A DNA stretch of 64,000 nucleotides from Trematomus loennbergii (taxonomy: Eukaryota; Chordata; Actinopteri; Perciformes; Nototheniidae): NCBI GenBank assembly GCA_012861695.1, contig JAAOOA010000126.1, forward strand, positions 946,146-1,010,145, in the 5' to 3' direction. The position numbers and the translations under genes are program-made. Under the pieces are notes generated by a model. It was not told the origin of the DNA and made no database searches. It saw only the letters and a program-made list of their open reading frames with translations. Of this stretch, positions 1 through 23,439 are shown piece by piece; the stretch's first letter is position 1; every line of letters starts with the position of its first letter.

Positions 1-10739
<10,739 letters not shown>

Positions 10740-10787
10740 GTTGGGTCTCAGGTCAGAAGAGCATAGAGTGTGGGAGGCAGCCGGGGC

Positions 10788-10794
10788 TTTTATA
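10788..10794 (-). promoter_or_regulatory. tf: TATA box of tf
   Basis: CTATAAAAGCC on the minus strand, about 50 bases upstream of the tf ATG. This predicts a short 5' UTR starting near 10,760. The strong TATA box fits a liver-type secreted-protein promoter, but no liver-factor sites were verified. Confidence 0.8.
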
Positions 10795-10854
10795 GCAAAC
10801 CTCTGATCAGCTGAACAAAAAGTTTGCTCAGGTTTCCTAATGTGTGCGTGCATG

Positions 10855-11830
10855 GGCGCGTGCGTGTTTGCACTTTAGTTTGCTGTTACGAGAAAACAGG
10901 AGGGTTACATTTCCAACATTTCCAGATAATGGAAATCCACAGATCCCCCTATTTGTATTGCAATGTAACAATTTTGATGTCAACACTTTTATCTGAAAAT
11001 GTTTTGGTCGCCTTTCTAGTTACCCTTTGAGGAAAAACACATTGACTGATTGGTTGAATAATCAATCGATAAAGACATGGATTAACCAGGCTTTAAAGAT
11101 TGTAGGTCCTTACATATAAATACATGAGAAAATAAGTAAAGTAAGCTAAGTAAAGTGAACTTGTGCTGTGATTAAGACTGAAAAACATTAGCATGTATCT
11201 AATGCAGAACAAAATGAGCAACATATTGATGTATTAGTATTATAAGCAGTATTAACCAGTGCATGAAGTAAAGTACAAATAATCCATTAGAAGTCAAATC
11301 CTCATATATCATATTATTTAAAACCTAAAAAGACCTCCTTACATAGATGTGCTTAGTAATTGGCTGTGGGTGTCCTAGCCTCCTGCTTTATGAAGAATAG
11401 GACGTGTATTGTAAACCTGAATATATACACTATATTTAAAGTAATTCAGCCACGTCAGGGACCATGGGACTCACATCAGTTAGCATCAGAAGTAAAAAGG
11501 CAAAAGCGTTTAAAACTACCATTTATCAAAGTATTTTACTTAGAAAAGCTGCAGTGTGACCCACATACTTTAAGAGTGGTGTTTACAGAGTCAATGTTCC
11601 CCAACACAAGATCAAAGGTTCCTGTTGAGCTACACCTCCCTTTTGGTCCCATCTGCCAAATATTGAAAAATAACCCAATAACCCAGATAGATTTATTGTT
11701 TTATTCCGGGATGGTGAAACTTTAGCAGATCCAATACTGGACGAATACGTAGATTATATTTCATGGATTTAGGCATCTATAGCTGTGGGAACATGTTTCA
11801 AATGGGGGGGGGGGGCTGTGGGGATGACAC
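10855..11830. other. Intergenic stretch upstream of tf, no gene seen
   Basis: AT-rich sequence with no recognisable exon, domain or clear transposon end. A 121-codon plus-strand frame (11360-11725) has no familiar motif and is probably chance. A G12 run begins near 11805. Confidence 0.5.
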
Positions 11831-12001
11831 CAGGGCTGGTTCTGACCAATTTGCTGCCCTATATGCAAGATTTTAGCTGGCAATGAAAAACCTCGACAAA
11901 AGACCAATACACGGTGGACAGTTTATATAAAAAGCCTTCAAATACATTTAGTATTGTATGAACATGTTTTAATTGGGAGGTGGACGTCACATCCTCTATG
12001 G

Positions 12002-12383
12002 CAGGGTGTCAAACTCAATTTCATCACGGGCCACATTCGTATAAAGGTTGCACTCAAAGGGCCGGTTGTAACTATATAAATATATAATATATATATAAAT
12101 AATGTATTATATTACATTATTGCCTCTGCATTGGATTATTATCAGATAGGATAATAACTTAGTAATTAACTACGTCTGAAAGCAGAAGTCCAGGGCAAAC
12201 AATTGCAAGTCTCTTCAGTGCGCATGTCACAAAACGAGATGCATTGTGGGACGTGTAGTTTATGGGCAACCTGCTTCTGTAACCGTATAATAAACGTAAT
12301 ATATTCTTTGCACGCTCTTGCGGGGCCACATAAATGAAGTCGCAGGCGGATTTGGCCCCCGGGCCTTGAGTTTGAGACCCCTG
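12002..12383. mobile_element. hAT MITE with perfect 8-bp duplication
   Basis: Starts CAGGGTGTCAAACTCAA and ends TTGAGTTTGAGACCCCTG, with CTCTATGG duplicated at 11994-12001 and 12384-12391. Non-coding, 382 bp, a common fish hAT MITE architecture. Confidence 0.92.
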
Positions 12384-12661
12384 CTCTATGGGGTCCGGGG
12401 GTGCCCCCCCGGGAAGTTTTTTTTTAACATTTTAAAGTAAAATGCTTCAATCTGGTGCACTTTGAGCGCCCAATTACAGAGACCTGATCTACTGTAGGGA
12501 GTACAACTTTAAAACACCCATATGAAAAAGATCGGTTTGCATTTTAATAACTAAATAAGTATGTGAACATAACCAATAACCTACCATAGCCAATAACAAA
12601 TAAATGTAACTTATTTTATTTTTGTTGTTCATTTAGCCTATATTTTTATTTTACCAGTTAA

Positions 12662-13033
12662 AGGTGGGGTAGGTAATTCACTTCAGAAACACTTTTTGTT
12701 ATATTCCATGGAATGCTCTCAACATCCCGATAGCAATGAAAACATTGAATGCTTTGACAATAAATCCATAAAAAAATATCATCTGTGGAAGCCGTAGTAC
12801 TGTAAAAAGCACGACCAATCATCTGAGCCGGCCCGGCTAAAATAACTGGATGGCCTACCTGCCTGTCAGCCTTCCATCTGTGCACAAACTTATCTCGTGC
12901 CCTCATTGGCCCTCAGTGTGTGTTGGAGGAGGGCTCTGTAAGGAAGTCTGAAGGAAGGGCAGATTCTTTCCGGTTGTGTATTTCAAATTCTAGCACACTC
13001 GAGCTGGTTTCTCCAAAATTACATACCCCACCT
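12662..13033. mobile_element. TTAA MITE family B, copy 1
   Basis: Flanked by TTAA (12658-12661, 13034-13037). Termini AGGTGGGGTAGGTAA and the inverse of TACCCCACCT. Copy 2 is at 28273-28657, where the extended palindromic ends (GAGAAACCGGCTCGAGAT) are better preserved. Confidence 0.87.
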
Positions 13034-13760
13034 TTAACATTTATTTATTTATGTATATTTTGTAATCTCTCCAGTTTTAAACGATATTTTGGTTTACTGT
13101 CCTATAGTATACATTGGAATGATTTCAAACCTGTTTTTATTTATCCTAATAATTAGAAAGGTGTGCCTTGGAAATATTTGTTTACATAAATTGTGATCGA
13201 ACCGTTTGAGACCCACTGAGAAAACTTAGACTAAAGTGAACTATCTAAACACTCAGAGTCCTTTACCTCACTGAGCCTCTCAGTCTAGGAGAGGACTCTC
13301 CCTCCACATTATTGTAGAAACAGCTTTTTATCCATTAGCGCAACAGAAGCTAACAACAATCCCCGCCGATACCGGTGCACCCTCTCTCTCTCTCTCACTT
13401 TGGCTGTGAGCTGCGGGTGCCTGATAAGCCAACATCCCCACTTTCATCACTTACAGCGCCCATCGTACAGGGCAAATGGAAAATGTAACCGGGGTGAAAA
13501 GGGTGTTATCTTGACTTAATTATGAATGTTGTTACATTAAGGCTGAAAATTCGTTTTTTTGCATTATATTTCCATTTAATCTTGTGGACGTGCAGATTCC
13601 CTGTCCTCCATCAGGGGGTGCTGTAGCACCCTCAGCACCCCTACTTCCCACGGCCCTGGATATAAAGCATGAGATCAGTCAGGACTCTGAAGCTGACTCA
13701 AAGAACAAACACTTATTTTAAACTGGATCTAAAACTGTTGGGTTGTGTTCATCCCTACAG

Positions 13761-13978
13761 GATCAGAGGAGAGACGTTCAGAGCCAAGATCCAGAAGACC
13801 TGTGAGTACTGAATATCCTCCATTCATCAAGATATGAAACTCTTTCATGGAGCACGACCTCAGAGGAAAACAACACTCTTGTTTCTCTCTCTTCATTATT
13901 CTGGATGTTTCTCTTCATGTTTTATTATCATCATGATTCTCTCTCTCTCTCCTTCTCCTCTCAGGTGACAGGAAGTGA
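13761..13978 (+). pseudogene. Orphan terminal coding exons of another NLR gene
   Basis: Two exon-like pieces, 13761-13801 (acceptor ccctacag, donor T|GTGAGT) and 13965-13978 (acceptor ctcag), together reading [18 protein letters not shown] then TGA. The same exons and flanking introns recur at 60675-60895, where they end the NLR gene of this window. No LRR or NACHT sequence precedes them here, so the rest of this gene copy is lost or was never adjacent. Confidence 0.75.
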
Positions 13979-13989
13979 AGACACACAGA

Positions 13990-15200
13990 AAGGTGAGAGG
14001 TCGTACCATGTGAAGTTTGTTTCTTGAGGTTTCACCTCGGAATAAATGTAGTTATTGGTCAGGGTTTTTCTGGGATTCCAGACAAACCCATGAAACCTAA
14101 AACGTGTCATTAAAATGTGTTTTATATTACATACATTACATTATAATACATGCAGAGCCTCTCTGTTCAATTAAAACCCAAAGAAATAAACATTTTCAAG
14201 GTTAGGTGTTTAAAAATGCATGCTGTTTAATAACCAAACAACAATTACAACAGAAAGCCAGTCAGAAATGTTTGTAAATACATTAAAACACCCAAAAAAT
14301 GGGATCAAAAGAATCAGAAACACAGGAGAGCTCCGACATAAAGACGGTACGACTCGGTTCCTAAAGTCTGACTGCATTATTACTTTGTTTAGTGACGGTT
14401 CATTCTGCTAGGGTCGAGTATCAGGGAGATCTCACTGATTATAATTATCCATATTTCTTTTTATTAAATCCTATGAATAATATATTTTCTCTTTTATCGT
14501 ATTTTCGACTTCATCCAGATCTCAGGTTCCAGCATCACGTGATCTTTGGTGCCTTATAGAAACTAGAAACATAAACAATGCTGTAATGTATTAATTATAA
14601 TGTGTTGCTATTGTACATAAGAGAAATCATTAAAAACTGTTCTTAATACCTTCAGATGAGGATTAGGGTCACATGTGAAACAAAATGTATGAAAATTATG
14701 GCTTTTTGTCCAAATTATGACTTTTCAGGAGAATTTGACTTTTTCTGAAAAATTAAGAAAATGTTACGCAAACTCCTTGTAAGTGAAAAAGTACTTGGAA
14801 ATTAACCGGCTCTTGCTTCTGAGAATATCTCTGAATATATCTAAAGTTATGAGAAATGTAAAATCTCTAAATTATAAAAAAAACGACTTTTCTTTGGTGA
14901 ATGTTATTAACTTCCATTCTTTCAAGGACTATTGCAACACCTCGCTTCTGAATAATTCCCCAAAAAGCTCTTATTTTTTCCAGTTAGTTCTTATTTAATT
15001 TAATGATACTCAACCCCATTATTCCCTAAAAATACAGATACTTGATTTAGAGTTTTCCTGATGTGTCTAATGTCAAAGAAGCGCGCCGTTACTGAATAAG
15101 ACATAAATCAAAGTGCAACAAAACATGTTGGTTTTCTTCTAAATGAGGAGGTGGTTAAAACAAACTCTACATTGATGGCAAACTATACCGCGAAAAAACA
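13990..15200. other. AT-rich spacer, no gene seen
   Basis: No recognisable exon or transposon terminus. The first 50 bases match the intron downstream of the NLR terminal exon at 60.9 kb, after which similarity ends. Confidence 0.5.
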
Positions 15201-15212
15201 TAAACCCCTGCT

Positions 15213-15596
<384 letters not shown>

Positions 15597-15713
15597 AAAT
15601 GCACAATGGTTTCACTAGGAACCTTAGCACTTGAAGTTTAGGTATCTTAATGTTTTTTCTATTGTCTTACTGTGAACTGTCTGTCGTTTGTCTTTTCCAT
15701 GTGACAGACGTGC

Positions 15714-15874
<161 letters not shown>

Positions 15875-16096
15875 CCTTAGAAATATTCAATATCAAATGG
15901 TGATGAGCTAATGTGCAATTATTTTAAATGTTTGAGAAGTTACTTTAGGATGTGTTTAGTGTTGTGTTAAAGCAGATTTAATGATATCCTATGGATGCTG
16001 ATGTGTGGATGTTGTGTGTCTTTTGATAACTTTGTCGAGCTTGTTTTTAGCTGCATGTCTTTTATATCTTACTGAACGTGTATGTGTACTACTTCA

Positions 16097-16445
16097 GCTG
16101 ATGAGGCTGGTTGTGAAACAGAGGGAGGAGCTGCAGACAGGTGAGGGTGTTAAATTTCAAATATGAAGTCAGACTGCAAGACACCATTTTACAGCTAGAC
16201 GGAGCAGGAGGACAACAGGGTGAGTGTTAACACCAGGATCTGCTTTCTAACACATTCATTATTTACTCTGTTATACTGGATGTCAGAAAATAACTTATTG
16301 GTTAAAAATCTGCGTCCGAGAGGTCCAATGAGACTTCTGCAAGTGTTGTGAACTTTATTATTTCCTGTTTTCTGATTCATCAGAGTTACATAACATGTGA
16401 CGCAGTCAAAATGGAGAGCGGCCTGTAGTCTGACTGATTTCATGT

Positions 16446-16446
<1 letters not shown>
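16097..16446 (+). other. Duplicated NLR 5' leader exon block, copy 1
   Basis: Contains GGGAGGAGCTGCAGACAG|GTGAGG and GGAGCAGGAGGACAACAG|GGTGAGTG, two exon-donor-like junctions without coding potential. The block recurs at 21731-21912 plus 26756-26940, directly upstream of the first coding exon of the NLR gene, so these are probably 5' UTR exons. This copy preserves the empty site of the 4.84-kb element at 21913. Confidence 0.6.
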
Positions 16447-16488
<42 letters not shown>

Positions 16489-16496
16489 TGTGTTGT

Positions 16497-16537
<41 letters not shown>

Positions 16538-16543
16538 TGTGTT
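16447..16543 (+). repeat. (GT)n microsatellite, copy 1
   Basis: GT dinucleotide tract after the leader block. The duplicate block has a matching tract at 26929-26995, so the microsatellite predates the duplication. Confidence 0.95.
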
Positions 16544-16875
16544 AAGGTCTTTTTTAAATAAGAAAAAAGCTTTGGGGGTATCTACAGATATTAAGCCTGA
16601 CAAAGTACTTGACAATCAACTTTCCTGCAATGTTAACTATGTTGAAGCACTTAATGATATTATACAATTAATTATACTCTTATAAGATGTATGTAGATAG
16701 TATAAGAAGGTGCAGAATATGTTTAATGGTGGAGGTACACAGATATCGATAGATGTCTTGTAATGCACTGTTGATGAACCTGTGACCCAAGTTTTTCATT
16801 CATTGCATAACTACACCGTAGTTGTGTATATGATATGTCAATAAACCTTAGAAAATCTTGAAATCTTGAAAGGGA
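16544..16875 (+). mobile_element. LINE-like 3' end with CTTGAAAT tail
   Basis: Ends with CAATAAACCTTAGAAAATC followed by short CTTGAAAT repeats, as in L2-type LINE tails. Similar sequence occurs at 20700-21140 and, in reverse, at 31020-31250. Confidence 0.6.
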
Positions 16876-17144
16876 TCTGCAAAATAGCCATTATATACAG
16901 TTTTTAAAACTATTAGTAGAGAATAACGAGTAATGAATATGCTTTATAGGGATCTGCAGATAAATATTTAGTCTTCTCAAGCACCCACTACCAAATATCT
17001 CGACTGATTGTTGGCTGAATTCACTGAATTTTACTCAGGTGTAACTAAAGTCTGATTTAAGGGTTGTTTATATTTCACATCATTAATCCAAATCTGTAAA
17101 GTAACTAAAATAAATGTAGTGGAGTAAAAATACCAGGTTAACCT

Positions 17145-17507
17145 TAAAGAAAGCCCTCAGGATTATAAAAGACCCCCATCACCCCACAAACTGTTCTGTC
17201 TGCTGCCGTCTGGCAGGCGGTACCGCAGCATCCGGACTAAAACCACCAGACTCAGGGACAGCTTCATCCCACAGGCCAGAAGACTATTAAACACCTGAAC
17301 TTAGAAACAACATCCATAACATTCATCTGGCTGCTACTTAGAAATTATTTATCTAATATATCATATTCCAATCACTTGTATATAGACTCTTATTGCACTA
17401 TTTCACTTTTTACTATTTTACTATTTTTCTTTTGTATTTACTTGCACTATTTTGTCTGTGTATCTGTTTTATTATGTTGCACTGTTGGAGGAGCCTGTGA
17501 CCTAAGG
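17145..17507 (+). mobile_element. 5'-truncated L2-like LINE: ORF2 C-terminus and 3' UTR
   Basis: Encodes ALRIIKDPHHP and, after a small frameshift, RRYRSIRTKTTRLRDSFIPQ and RLLNT with a stop near 17299. This is the conserved C-terminus of L2-type LINE ORF2. The following 200 bp includes GTTGCACTGTTGGAGGAGCC, seen in the LINE tail at 59461. Confidence 0.8.
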
Positions 17508-17812
17508 GGGGGGTAGGACACGCTCGAAGCACATGGTGTAGTCTTATAGCTGAGGATTCTGGGTAGTGTAGTGTCTTCTGCCATCCACACACGACGAAAA
17601 AATATTTGTTTCTCCGAATCGAAAGGGGAAAATCCAAGAGCATTGTACACAATTTAAACAATCAATGTTGTGTAATTAACAAGATAATCTGGTGTTTTTG
17701 AGTTGATGAGTAGTGCAGATATCACTGTAAATAAATCAATCGACAGTAAGGAGAATACTTACTTCCGGGTGTAAAATCCTCCGTTATCCAATGGGATAAC
17801 TCTCCGTAATAC
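17500..17812. repeat. Inverted-repeat arm, partner at 19964-20215
   Basis: The stretch from about 17580 to 17800 (including ACTTCCGGGTGTA and TTATCCAATGGGATAA) is the diverged reverse complement of 19964-20215. The spacer holds a hAT and a 57-bp minisatellite. Confidence 0.7.
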
Positions 17813-17888
17813 AATAAAGGGGACTTGATCAAATAGGAATATAATTATCTTTTAAATAACGTTAACTAAAGGGAACAATCTATTTGAC

Positions 17889-18614
17889 CAGTGGCGAGCC
17901 GTGAGCTTTATACCTAGGCCCTCTGACCCCCACCCCTTCCCTCGAAAAAAAGAAAAAAAAAGAGTTATTATGTCACAGCGTATACTTCAGCGGAATATCA
18001 AAACAACGGCCCAGGGTGCAAAACGCATCAATGACAGCGACCCTCTACCACACAAAACAACACCTGTGAACCCAATTTGTGTTCTTTGACATTGAAAATG
18101 ATATTGCATTGTGTTTGTTACTTTCGTTGCAGTTGTATGTCTTAAGTGTAATTTGGCATGCTTTTATTTTGAAGGCGAGTTCACGTGTTGACAGGAAGTT
18201 GTTGTTGCTATGGAAACAAGAAAAGTTTCACAGCGGGCGGAACTTGTCATAAAGTCCGCGATAATAAAACCCACCCATTTAGAGGGAAGATATGATTGGT
18301 CAATTGTACTGTCATTTGACATTACTCTCTCGTTCAGTTACTATAGCGGGCCCTCTGTGAATCGCAGAGAGGCCCGCTATAGTAACTGACATTCAAACAG
18401 AGACTGAACAGGCAGATTCGAAGGATTTATTTCTTTGGAAATGTTATTTTATTAAATCAAGTTTTTTTTCGGTAAAACTAATGAAAAATATAACAAAAAT
18501 AATATTAAAAAAATATATTTTAAATTTTTTTTTTTTTAATGTTTTTAAATATTATTTTTTGGAATATCTTAGGCCCTCACAGAGGGCCTAGAGGGCCCTG
18601 ACGGCTGGCCACTG
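17889..18614. mobile_element. hAT MITE family C, copy 1
   Basis: Starts CAGTGGCGAGCCGTGA and ends TGACGGCTGGCCACTG, with TATTTGAC duplicated exactly at 17881-17888 and 18615-18622. Contains a near-perfect hairpin at about 18337-18389. Copy 2 is at 45598-46254. Confidence 0.93.
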
Positions 18615-19039
18615 TATTTGACACAGCTGAAGCTCTGGCCTTCCTTCAAAACTAACTCATTTAATAAAAATCACAGTTGTATTACACACAATGCACTGTT
18701 TTTTGAGAACAAAAATTGGTGAATAATGCACCATAATACATTCTGACGAAAAATAAAAATTATTATGAATACAAATAAAATAAAAGAAGCCTCCCGTGAG
18801 TTACTACCATAGACTGGTTACTACAAGCTATAAAGTAGATTTTAAAAACGTTTTATAGAATAAAAGCTCAATGTTGGACGTTGTAGAAATGCGTGTGTGC
18901 ACCACGACAAAGGAGCCTCATTCACTTTACATTGGGGTTGTTTGCGTGGTGCAGAAACGTAAATGTAGCAAAGTTCGTGACTCCACCACGCACTGCGGTG
19001 TTAAGGAGTCGTGGTGGAGTCACGCATTCTGGTGAGACC

Positions 19040-19740
19040 AGGTTGTTCTTTTACCTATCCTTTTAACAATAAATAACAGAGGGTCTAAGCTCAGAATGTT
19101 CTGCAAAATTAGCACACCAAATTGATACTTCATATATAAACAATGATGCGCAGAGTTATAAAAGGGCACGTGGCACACACGCAAACAATTTACCAAACAT
19201 AAAACATCTTAGTGGCTCTGCGGACCTCTCACACAACACTATGGATCTTCAGTGTCTGACCGGCTGCTTGTCCTGACTTGGTAGAATGCCTCCCGTCTGC
19301 ACGCTTCAGTGCCTTACCGGCTGCCCGTCCTGACTTGGTAGAATGCCTCCCGTCTGCACGCTTCAGTGCCTTACCGGCTGCCCGTCCTGACTTGGTAGAA
19401 TGCTCCCGTCTGCACGCTTCAGTGTGATACCGGCTCGCACGCACAGACTATTTAACTCCTTCAGGTAGCGGCACCGGGGCTTTCTGATTAGTGTGATTAC
19501 ACCCGGCTTGCCAGAGGAGGACCGCCTGCGATCATTACGCACTCGATTTCTATCCCTATTAATGGGTCATTTGTATTTAAATGAACATATTTGTAACGCT
19601 AATGATTTATTTTTCTTATTAAAATTAAGCTATGTTGTTATTGATATGTATTTATATATATATTTTTCGACTAATTGTAATCTGTATTTATTTATAATTA
19701 TTAAAGCCTCAGGCTCTGTTTGACTTTACAGCAATAGTAA
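19040..19740. repeat. Interspersed repeat block with 57-bp minisatellite, copy 1
   Basis: About 700 bp shared with 28810-29880. It includes a TATA-like GTTATAAAAGGGCACGTGGC near 19155, the 57-bp tandem unit, and a CTATTAATGGGT segment. In copy 2 a TTAA MITE interrupts the segment GTATTTAAATGAAC that is intact here (19574-19587). Confidence 0.8.
19249..19425 (-). repeat. 57-bp minisatellite, about three units
   Basis: The unit begins CTTCAGTGCCTTACCGGCTG and includes CTTGGTAGAATGCC. Because 57 is a multiple of three, the minus strand encodes a 19-residue repeat ([19 protein letters not shown]). No sign of a real protein. Confidence 0.85.
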
Positions 19741-20247
19741 ATAATCTACCAGTGCAACACACTCTCACTCCATAAGCGTCCAGGAGCGACGCTTGGTCAG
19801 GGTCCCGAGGCGTGCAGTTGGGACGCTCCTAGGCTCCTTCAGCTTCATAAACAGACGCAAATAGCTTTCAACTGATTGCAATGTATTCCCATCTGCGGCG
19901 GGATTTGACGCTTAGGGAAGCACGGCATTCGTTTGTGTCGGAGGCTGTTGAAGGCAATGTGAGCGTCCATTCCCATTGGATAACGGAAATTGTACACCCG
20001 GAAGTAAGTATTCCCCTTACTGTCGATTGATTTGACAGTGATATCTCCACTACTCATCAACTCAAAAACACCAGATTATCTTGTTAATGAAACGACATTG
20101 ATAGGTTTTAATGTGTGTACAATGCTTTAGTCACGTTTTCCCCTTCAATTCTGAGAAACAAGTTGTTTTCTATGAGTTTTGGATGGCCGAAGACATGACA
20201 TTACCCACAATCCTCTGTAGCAACCATAGACTGTGTGCACAAATTAA

Positions 20248-21705
20248 ATAATACATTATTCCGAGTGCTTGCTTTTCTCTTTGAAAGTAATCACATAACG
20301 GCATTGTAATACACGTTTCGGCTGCATTAAATATTACATATCTGCCGTAGTTAACTCTATGTATAGAGCCCTGATGAGAAGACTTCTAGACAAACAGGAA
20401 CTGCTGCCAAAACTGAAAACTTGACGTGGATCTTAAATATATAAGCAATTAAACAACATCTTACATTTCTTTTCACACAATACGTCTCCTTGCAGTATCA
20501 ACACTAATTCGGCTGACTTTTATATTTGATCCAATTGGTAGATAGGCTGTATTTACACCATAACGGTGCACAGCTGATAGAAAGGGACACCTACTGGTTA
20601 AAGCACGTTATTGCATTTTATAATTTTATTATTAGATATTAATAGGAGGATGTGCAAAACAGACAAACTAATAAGGCTTTATTTAAACATTAAAGAATAC
20701 TTTAGGTTAAGGTCTTCTTTTGAATAAGAAAAAAGCTTTGGGGTATAGAAGATGAATATGGAGGGATGAAACCCTCTTGATGGTCACACATGCAGAGCAC
20801 ACAGCACACACAGTGACATTTGTATCTACAGATAAATATTAAGCCTGACAAAGTACTTAACGTCTAATATATTGCTTTCCTGCAATGTTAACTATGTTTA
20901 AGCACTTATTTGAACTGATATTATACATATGTATTATACTCTTGTAAGATGTATGTAGATAGTATAAGAAATGTGCAGAATATGACAATGTAATGGTGGA
21001 GGTACACACATATTGATAGATGTCTTGTAATGCACTGTTGAGGAACCTGCGACCCAAGTTTTTCATTCATTGCATAACTACACCGTATGTGTATAATATG
21101 ATATGTCCATAAACCTTAGAACATCTTGAAATCTTGAAAGGGATGTGCAAAATAGTCATTATATACAGTCTTTAATTATCTATTAGTAGAGAATAACGAC
21201 GAGTAAAGAATATACTTATAGGGATCCTATTAATATCTAATAATACAAATTATAAAATGCAATAACGTGCTTTAACCAGTAGGTGTCCCTTTCTATCAGC
21301 TGTGCACCGTTATGGCGTAAATACAGCCTATCTACCAATTGGATCAAATATAAAAGTCAGCCGAATTAGTGTTGATACTGCAAGGAGACGTATTGTGTGA
21401 AAAGAAATGTAAGATGTTTTTAATTGCTGATATATTTAAGATCCACGTCAAGTTTTCAGTTTTGGCGGCAGTTCCTGTTTGTCTAGAAGTCTTCTCATCA
21501 GGGCTCTATACATAGAGTTAACTACGGCAGATATGTCATATTTAATGCAGCCGAAACGTGTATTACAATGCCGTTATGTGATGACTTCCAAAGAGAAAAG
21601 CAAGCACACTCGGAATAATGTATTCTTTTTATTTTTTTTAAATGTTTTCGGATTTCACATCGCATAAACACCAAATCCCAGCGTGCATTGCGGCTAAACC
21701 ATCCC
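20248..21705. repeat. Large inverted repeat, copy 1
   Basis: Left arm 20248-20650 is the reverse complement of the right arm at about 21217-21640, and right-arm sequence continues to 21705. The spacer carries LINE-tail-like sequence. The same structure recurs at 30423-31922. It looks like a long-terminal-inverted-repeat DNA element rather than host sequence. Confidence 0.8.
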
Positions 21706-21730
21706 TGTATGTGTACTGCTTCAGGCTGGT

Positions 21731-21912
21731 TAGGAATCAAAGGGAGGAGCTGCAGACAGGTGAGGGTGTTAAGGTGAAAGTATGAAGTCAGACTGGTCAG
21801 ACCAGTCAGACTGCCAGACGCCCTTTTACAGCTAGACGGAGCAGGAGGACAACAGGGTGAGTGTTAACACCAGGATCTGCTTTCTAACACATTCATTATT
21901 TACTCTGTTATA
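21731..21912 (+). other. NLR 5' leader exon block, copy 2 (left part)
   Basis: Repeats the exon-donor junctions of 16097-16446 (GCTGCAGACAG|GTGAGG, GACAACAG|GGTGAGTG). The right part resumes at 26756 after a 4.84-kb insertion. It lies upstream of the first NLR coding exon and so is a likely 5' UTR region. Confidence 0.6.
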
Positions 21913-22021
21913 CACTGTAAAAAAACAAAAACCCTTAAATTAAAGAAAATACTTTAACTGAAATAAAGTGAATAAGCCATTAATTTACGGGAATTGTCCT
22001 TAAAGATTTTACAGGAAAACA

Positions 22022-22357
22022 CTGTAATTTTACAGATTTATCCTCTCTTTTTACAGTCAATAACCTTTAATAAAAGTACATTACTAATACTTTAATGTGC
22101 AAATACTCTAATTTTACAGATTTATCCTCTCTTTTTACAGTCAATAACCTTTAATAAAAGTACATTACTAATACTTTAACGTGCAAATACTCTAATTTTA
22201 CAGATTTATCCTCTCTTTTACAGTCAATAACCTTTAATAAAAGTACAGCGCTAATACTTCTACGGGCAAATACTCTAATTTTACAGATTTATCCTCTCTT
22301 TTTACAGTCAATAACCTTTAATAAAAGTACATTACTAATACTTTAACGTGCAAAAAA
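22022..22357 (+). repeat. 84-bp tandem repeat, about four units
   Basis: Units start AATTTTACAGATTTATCCTC and include AATAACCTTTAATAAAAG. They form the subterminal region of the 4.84-kb element. Confidence 0.9.
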
Positions 22358-23439
22358 CCCGTAAAAAAACGGTCAAAGTACTGGCAGCAGCGGCTGCCAA
22401 ACAAAAACCATAAAATTAAAGTAAAAATACTTTAACTCAAATAAAGTGCAAAAGCAATTAATATACAGAAATTGTCCTTAACGATTTTACAGGAAACTTT
22501 CCTCTCTTTTCAAAATCCATTGTCTTAAAATGTTACATTCAAATACCTTAAATAAAGTTCTGATGAGAAAAACTGTTTTTTACATTTGTTTTTATTAGAT
22601 TTGTATGATCAAACACTAAAATAAATACAGAACCTAAAGTTCTACAGGTAGAATACTGTTATTTTATAGCTTTTTTCTAACATTTTCCAATCAAAGACGT
22701 TCAATGAAAAGACATCACAAAATGTTCTGTAGGAAACAATTACTCTGAAAACTTAAAATATGAAAACTAATGAATACAGCATTTCATATTTAAACATCAT
22801 ACTTATAAACAGTAGAAACAAAAAGTAAGTTGAATTTTTTTAAGAGTACTTTGAAACATTCTCAACAGAAAATAACAAATTACAAAATGGCAACATGTTC
22901 ACATTGTCCATTTGAAGGAGCAGTGTGCAGGATTTAGTACGTCTAACAATGGGGATGTAGGTTCCAACCAATGGATAACTTGTTCACTCACCCTCCTATC
23001 CCAAGTTTGTAGAATGTATATTGGCTGCAAAAAACTTGAGGCCCAATCATGTTTTCTGTCCATTCTGCGCTACTGTAGACGTGGCAGTGCAACCTAGAGG
23101 ACAAAAAGATCAGAATCAGAAACAGGTTTATTGCCAGGTAGGTTCACACGTATGAGGAATTTGACTAGGTGTCGTGGTGCATACATACAAATAAAAAATA
23201 AAAATAAAAGTATACAGATAGCGAACTATATTAAGAACACTGTAATCAAAATATAGTAAGATAGCAATAAAATAAAGCAGTAATTTACATCGAAATAGAA
23301 TGCAATAAATTATAGAATATAAAATATGTGCAGTAAGCAATATTTAAACATTGCATTATTTACCATCCTGTGATCTCCATCATGTAATGCATAGAGTCTG
23401 CGTTGTGGCTGAGGTAAAGTGTCAGTGGGGGGGCGGGCC

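Larger units (their letters stand above)
11831..13658. mobile_element. Possible older element hosting two insertions
   Basis: CAGGGCTG near 11831 and CGGCCCTG ending at 13658 could be hAT-like ends, but no flanking duplication is clear. Part of it (about 12400-12470) resembles 63360-63440 in the opposite flank of the locus. Two clear elements are nested in it. Confidence 0.35.

Noticed and set aside
11360..11725. 121-codon plus frame
   Set aside because: No recognisable motif, no splice context and AT-rich; consistent with chance.
12658..12906. Conserved frame MRARDKFVH shared with 28243-28527
   Set aside because: Conservation follows from both being copies of one non-coding MITE; no third-position bias could be judged and no domain is known.
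22022..22357. CRISPR-like array
   Set aside because: 84-bp units are contiguous near-identical tandem copies without unique spacers, in a vertebrate genome.
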